In this document: piece by piece, positions 13,244 to 17,476 of the stretch
How the letters are laid out: every line of letters begins with the position of its first letter
Position numbering within the stretch: the stretch's first letter is position 1
NCBI GenBank assembly: GCA_050117315.1
Contig: JASFMY010000139.1
Location: 1 to 17,476, forward strand
From: JANQIV01 sp050117315
Lineage (GTDB): Bacteria; Bacteroidota; Ignavibacteria; Ignavibacteriales; Melioribacteraceae
Reading direction: 5' to 3'
Length of the DNA: 17,476 bases
The notes under the pieces: generated by a model
Seen by the model: only the letters and a program-made list of their open reading frames with translations
What the model was told of the DNA's origin: nothing
Database searches by the model: none
Position numbers and translations under genes: made by a program

Positions 13244-16200
13244 ATGAAAAAAAATATTTACTTTATAAGAATACTACTAATGTTGTTCTCATTTATTTTT
13301 GTAACCGAATCGATTACTGCGCAACAGCTTGTGCAAAGTTTTATAGAGATTAATACTACCGGGGATACAAATTTCGGTTATTCCGTATCCGGAGCCGGTG
13401 ATGTGAATAATGACGGCTATGATGATGTTATTGTTGGATTCCGCGAGAGTGAAGGAGGCAGCGATGCCGGTCGTGCATATATTTATTACGGCGGAAGTCC
13501 AATGAATGCGGAAGCGGACGTAACAATGAAAAGCGAAGGAACTGGTAGTAATTTTGGTTATTCGGTATCTGGCGCCGGTGATGTAAATAATGACGGTTAT
13601 GCCGATGTAATTGTCGGAGCTGGTAGCTATAATAGCCAAACTGGTCGGGTATATATTTATTATGGCGGAAGTTCTATGGATGCGGAAGCCGATGTAACAA
13701 TAGATGGCGAAGAAGCTTCAACTAATTTTGGTCATTCGGTATCTGGCGCCGGTGATGTAAATGGTGACAACATAGATGATGTAATTGTCGGAGCTTACAC
13801 ATATAATAGTTACACCGGTCGGGCATATATATATTACGGTGGAAGTTCAATGGATGCAGATGCTGATGTAACAATGACCGGTGAAGGAACTTTGAATTAT
13901 TATGGTTATTTGGTATCGGGAGCTGGCGATGTAAATGGTGACAACATAGATGATGTAATTGTTGGAGCCGTAAGGTACAATGATTACACCGGCCGGGCGT
14001 ATATATATTACGGTGGAAGTCCAATGAATGCGACAGCCGATGTAACAATGACCGGCGAAAACGAGGATGATTATTTTGGTTGTTCGGTATCGGGCGTCGG
14101 TGATGTAAATAGTGACGACATAGATGATGTAATTGTCGGGGCTCCAGACTATAACGACTACACCGGTCGGGCATATATATATTACGGTGGAAGTTCAATG
14201 GATGCGACAGTTGATGTAACAATGGATGGCGAAGCCCAATATGATCGTTTTGGCTCTTCCGTGTCAGGCGCCGGTGATGTAAATAGTGACGACATAGATG
14301 ATGTAATTGTCGGGGCTCCAGAATATAACAACTACGTCGGTCGGGCATATATATATTACGGTGGAAGTTCAATGGACACGGAGACCGATGTAACAATGGA
14401 CGGTGAAGGGACTTTGAATTATTTTGGTTATTCGGTATCGGGCGCCGGCGATGTAAATGGTGACAATTATGATGATATAATTGTCGGGACTTACAAATAT
14501 AACAGTTGCACTGGGCGGGTGTATATATATTATGGTGGAAGTTCAATGGATGCTGAAGCCGATGTTACAATGACCGGCGAAAATGAGGATGATTATTTCG
14601 GTTGGTCGGTATCTGGGGCCGGTGATGTAAATGGTGACAACATAGACGATGTAATTGTTGGGGCTTACCGATATAACACCTACAGAGGTCGTGCATATAT
14701 ATATTACGGTGGGAGTTCAATGGATTCAGATGCTGATGTAACAATGACCGGCGAAGGAACTTCTAATTATTTGGGTATGTCCGTGTCTGGCGCCGGTGAT
14801 GTAAATAATGACGGCTATGCCGATGTAATTGTTGGGGCTACCGGATGTAGTACTTACAAAGGTTGTGCATATATATATTACGGTGGGAGTTCAATGGATG
14901 CAAATGCTGATGTAACAATGGAAGGCGAAGCCCAATATAATCGTTTTGGCACTTCCGTATCTTGTGCCGGTGATGTAAATGGTGACAACATAGACGATGT
15001 AATTGTTGGGGCTTACCAATATAACACCTACAGAGGTCGTGTATATATTTATTACGGCGCAGAATCAATGAGTACCACACCAACAGCCGATGTAACAATG
15101 ACCGGCGAAGGAACTTATAATTATTTTGGTTATTCGGTATCGGGAGCCGGTGATGTAAATAATGACGGCAATGCCGATGTAATTGTCGGAGCATACGGAT
15201 ATAGCAGTTCCAGAGGTCGGGCATACATTTATTATGGTGGAAGTTCAATGGATGCTGAAACCGATGTAACAATGACCGGCGAAGGAACTTATAATTATTT
15301 TGGTTATTCGGTGTCGGGCACCGGCGATGTAAATGGTGACAATTATGATGATATAATTGTAGGGGCTTACCGATATGACAACGACAGAGGCCGGGCATAT
15401 ATATATCACGGCGGAAGTACAATGGATACAGATGCCGATATAACAATGGATGGCGAAAACGCGAATGATTATTTTGGTTGTTCGGTATCGGGAGCCGGCG
15501 ATGTAAACGGTGACGGTTATGTTGATGTAGTTATTGGAGCTTATTCTTATCCCTTGAATGGTAAAGTGTATATATATTATACCCCCGTTAGTCTAACTTC
15601 AGCCCCCACCGCCCAGCCAACAGATTTGGTGTTTTCAATAAATTCATCCGATCAAATATTGTTAAACTATACAGCTTCAGCAGATGCAGAAAGTTATTTA
15701 ATAGTAAGAGGAACCGGTTCGGCACCAACATTTACTCCAAGTGATGGCACGGAATACAGCACTGGAACACAAGGAAGTGATTATATAGTATATGTTGGCA
15801 CAGAAGTAACAGCAGCAGACAATACAGTTTCAACAGACGGACATTATTATTATAGCATATATGCTTATAACGGCAGTGGAACAAGTACAAAATACCTAAC
15901 AACTAACCCGTTAAGCGGAAACACGGTTTATGATACAGATGGTGAAAACGTTAATTTAAGTGATACTGGAAGTGATCCGGTAACAGCCACCTTCCCGGGC
16001 CAGGATGTAACGGTAAACTTTCCAAATGGCTGTAACGGCACAACATTAACAGTTAGTAAAAATACTTCGGTTCCAGCGTCAAATTTCGCTGCATTACCGG
16101 GAGTAAAAGGAACAAAGCCCTTATTTTTCACAATTACCTCAACAAATGCCAATCCGGGGACATATACCATTATATTAGATTTTTCATCACTTGGTTTATC

Positions 16201-17476
16201 CGAAGACGATTGGAGTAATTTTCAGATAATGAAAAGAGAAAACTCCAGCAATAAGTTCCAAAATATTACTGATTTAGGCGGTACAATAGTAAGCCGTCAA
16301 ACCGATGGAGTTTGGGGTAAGTTTACAATAACCGGGCTAAGTTCATTTTCCGAGTTTGCCGGAGGTGAAGCTGCAACAACCTACACTGTAACAAGCACTG
16401 CTGAAACCGGAGAGGGTACATTAAAACAGCACATAACTGATGCGGAAGCCGGGGATATAATAGAATTTAACCCAGCTTCGATGGGGGATAACACAATTAC
16501 CTTAAGTTCGGCAATTTCAATTAGTAAAAACCTAACAATACGAGGTGCAAGCGGTGGGATAATTATTGACGGTAATGCTACTTGTAGAATATTTGAAGTT
16601 AATGATGGAGTAACACTAAGACTGGAGAACTTGAAAATAGAAAATGGGTCTGGCAGCGATGGTTATGGTGGAGCAATCTATAACCAGGGTAGTTTAACTA
16701 TGATAAATTGTGTTGTATCTGGCAATAATGACGATTTTGGTTCTACCGGTGCCGGCGCAATTTACCAGGATAATGATTCTGGTAATGAATTAAACCTGGT
16801 AAACTGCACAATTACAAATAATAGTTGTACAGATTATAACTCTACGGGAACAGGAGGAATAGTTGCAGATGCAGGTTCAGTCAATATTTATAATACAATA
16901 ATTTATGGCAATACCGGAGATGGGTATTCGGATATAAAAGAAACCAACACAATTACCGAACTACAAAATTCTTGTATTGGCAATTTAAGTTCATTAACAA
17001 TTACTACAGATGGAGGAGATAACATATCCAGTGATCCCTCATTTGTAACAGTCTCCGGCAGCAGTGAGCATCCATATTCCATATCGGGAAGTTCCCCTTG
17101 TTTAGATGTTGGGGATGATAGTTACAGTTTTGAAACAGAAGATATAAAAGGCAGCGGAAGAAAACTGTTAAAAACAGACGGTACAACAACCGGAACAATA
17201 GATATTGGAGCTTATGAATATGATTCTGAAAGCCCGTTGCCGGTAGAACTAACATCCTTTACAGCTTCTGTTATTGACAACACGGTTGCCCTTAGGTGGA
17301 AAACAGCAACGGAAGTAAATAATTACGGGTTTGAAATCCAGAGGCAAGTATCAAGTGTCGAGTATCAAGATGGAGAATGGCAGAAGATTGGTTTTGTTAA
17401 CGGGAACGGCAACAGCAGTTCACCCAAAAGTTATTCTTATACCGATACCCCAACCGGCGGTACAACGTTTATATAC
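13244..17476 (+). CDS. Giant secreted FG-GAP repeat / beta-helix surface protein, 3' end outside the window
   Basis: The frame is open from the ATG at 13244 to the window end (at least 1411 residues, no stop). GGAG lies 8-9 bp before the start. Domains in order: signal peptide (1-27, ending SITAQQ); 13 FG-GAP (integrin-alpha-like) repeats of about 58 residues (about 40-785), each with a Ca-binding loop such as GDVNNDGYDDVIVG and a GRAYIYYGGSSMD strand; a fibronectin-like segment (about 785-890); a beta-sandwich part ending in GLSSFSEFAGG; a parallel beta-helix-like region (about 1045-1320; YTVTSTAETGEGTLKQHITD, KNLTIRG, GGAIYNQGSLTMINC) ending DIGAYEYD; then LPVELTSFTASVIDNTVALR. That last linker usually precedes a type IX secretion tag, which would lie beyond the edge. 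A role in adhesion or surface display is likely; ligand unknown. Confidence 0.9.
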   Translation, partial: MKKNIYFIRILLMLFSFIFVTESITAQQLVQSFIEINTTGDTNFGYSVSGAGDVNNDGYDDVIVGFRESEGGSDAGRAYIYYGGSPMNAEADVTMKSEGTGSNFGYSVSGAGDVNNDGYADVIVGAGSYNSQTGRVYIYYGGSSMDAEADVTIDGEEASTNFGHSVSGAGDVNGDNIDDVIVGAYTYNSYTGRAYIYYGGSSMDADADVTMTGEGTLNYYGYLVSGAGDVNGDNIDDVIVGAVRYNDYTGRAYIYYGGSPMNATADVTMTGENEDDYFGCSVSGVGDVNSDDIDDVIVGAPDYNDYTGRAYIYYGGSSMDATVDVTMDGEAQYDRFGSSVSGAGDVNSDDIDDVIVGAPEYNNYVGRAYIYYGGSSMDTETDVTMDGEGTLNYFGYSVSGAGDVNGDNYDDIIVGTYKYNSCTGRVYIYYGGSSMDAEADVTMTGENEDDYFGWSVSGAGDVNGDNIDDVIVGAYRYNTYRGRAYIYYGGSSMDSDADVTMTGEGTSNYLGMSVSGAGDVNNDGYADVIVGATGCSTYKGCAYIYYGGSSMDANADVTMEGEAQYNRFGTSVSCAGDVNGDNIDDVIVGAYQYNTYRGRVYIYYGAESMSTTPTADVTMTGEGTYNYFGYSVSGAGDVNNDGNADVIVGAYGYSSSRGRAYIYYGGSSMDAETDVTMTGEGTYNYFGYSVSGTGDVNGDNYDDIIVGAYRYDNDRGRAYIYHGGSTMDTDADITMDGENANDYFGCSVSGAGDVNGDGYVDVVIGAYSYPLNGKVYIYYTPVSLTSAPTAQPTDLVFSINSSDQILLNYTASADAESYLIVRGTGSAPTFTPSDGTEYSTGTQGSDYIVYVGTEVTAADNTVSTDGHYYYSIYAYNGSGTSTKYLTTNPLSGNTVYDTDGENVNLSDTGSDPVTATFPGQDVTVNFPNGCNGTTLTVSKNTSVPASNFAALPGVKGTKPLFFTITSTNANPGTYTIILDFSSLGLSEDDWSNFQIMKRENSSNKFQNITDLGGTIVSRQTDGVWGKFTITGLSSFSEFAGGEAATTYTVTSTAETGEGTLKQHITDAEAGDIIEFNPASMGDNTITLSSAISISKNLTIRGASGGIIIDGNATCRIFEVNDGVTLRLENLKIENGSGSDGYGGAIYNQGSLTMINCVVSGNNDDFGSTGAGAIYQDNDSGNELNLVNCTITNNSCTDYNSTGTGGIVADAGSVNIYNTIIYGNTGDGYSDIKETNTITELQNSCIGNLSSLTITTDGGDNISSDPSFVTVSGSSEHPYSISGSSPCLDVGDDSYSFETEDIKGSGRKLLKTDGTTTGTIDIGAYEYDSESPLPVELTSFTASVIDNTVALRWKTATEVNNYGFEIQRQVSSVEYQDGEWQKIGFVNGNGNSSSPKSYSYTDTPTGGTTFIY
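13340..15570 (+). repeat. 13 tandem repeats of about 175 bp encoding FG-GAP units
   Basis: The core GGTGATGTAAATNNTGAC recurs at about 13395, 13572, 13750, 13924, 14098, 14273, 14449, 14620, 14796, 14969, 15150, 15324 and 15496, a spacing of 170-182 bp. Inner units share long near-identical stretches (GATGATGTAATTGTCGG, CGGGCATATATATATTACGG), pointing to recent unit duplication or exchange. Such similarity could allow copy-number change by recombination. Confidence 0.85.

Noticed and set aside
13722..15446. Long minus-strand ORFs rich in His, Leu and Arg across the FG-GAP region
   Set aside because: They are antisense shadows of the tandem repeats; the plus frame has a start site, signal peptide and known domains throughout.

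Overview
The window looks like chromosomal DNA of a low-GC bacterium of the Bacteroidota/Ignavibacteriota group (inference). The pointers are a very large secreted protein with FG-GAP repeats whose C-terminal part matches the linker that usually precedes a type IX secretion tag, a TPR - membrane anchor - AraC regulator typical of this group, an exported beta-barrel-like protein, and many genes without a strong ribosome binding site. About half of the window is accessory DNA: toxin-antitoxin modules, dispersed structured repeats and small inverted-repeat elements.

Left part (1-5940): every gene lies on the minus strand and the layout resembles a cassette array. In gene order it runs: SAM methyltransferase fused to a YbaK-type deacylase domain, with a closely coupled unknown gene; structured repeat; higBA; structured repeat; FRG-domain protein; structured repeat; brnTA; short repeat end; relB-like antitoxin with the first codons of a probable toxin at the window edge. 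The repeats (three long copies, one short end, one possible divergent copy) share a terminal hairpin resembling domain VI of group II introns. Two long copies also carry a hairpin plus T-run that would end transcription on the plus strand. Copy 4 is interrupted by a 125-bp palindromic element with a TTATT target duplication.

Middle part (5940-10270): mostly gene-poor. It holds one helical hypothetical protein (6448-7134), a 21-bp minisatellite (7341-7597) with a doubtful ORF across it, a hypothetical exported protein (8606-9424), and nested miniature elements. One element family with roughly 32-bp ends has copies at 8079-8508 (interrupted), 8277-8392, 10097-10212 and 12093-12238. Another element has 20-bp perfect ends (9468-10014) and contains a hairpin into whose loop a third element has inserted with a 6-bp duplication.

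Right part (10273-17476): a membrane-anchored TPR-AraC regulator on the minus strand is divergent from a two-gene plus-strand operon. The operon encodes a lipoprotein and a giant secreted protein (13 FG-GAP repeats, fibronectin-like region, beta-helix region) that runs off the window. Two dyads in the intergenic region are candidate operators. The likely logic is surface sensing or adhesion controlled by the adjacent regulator, but this rests on layout alone.
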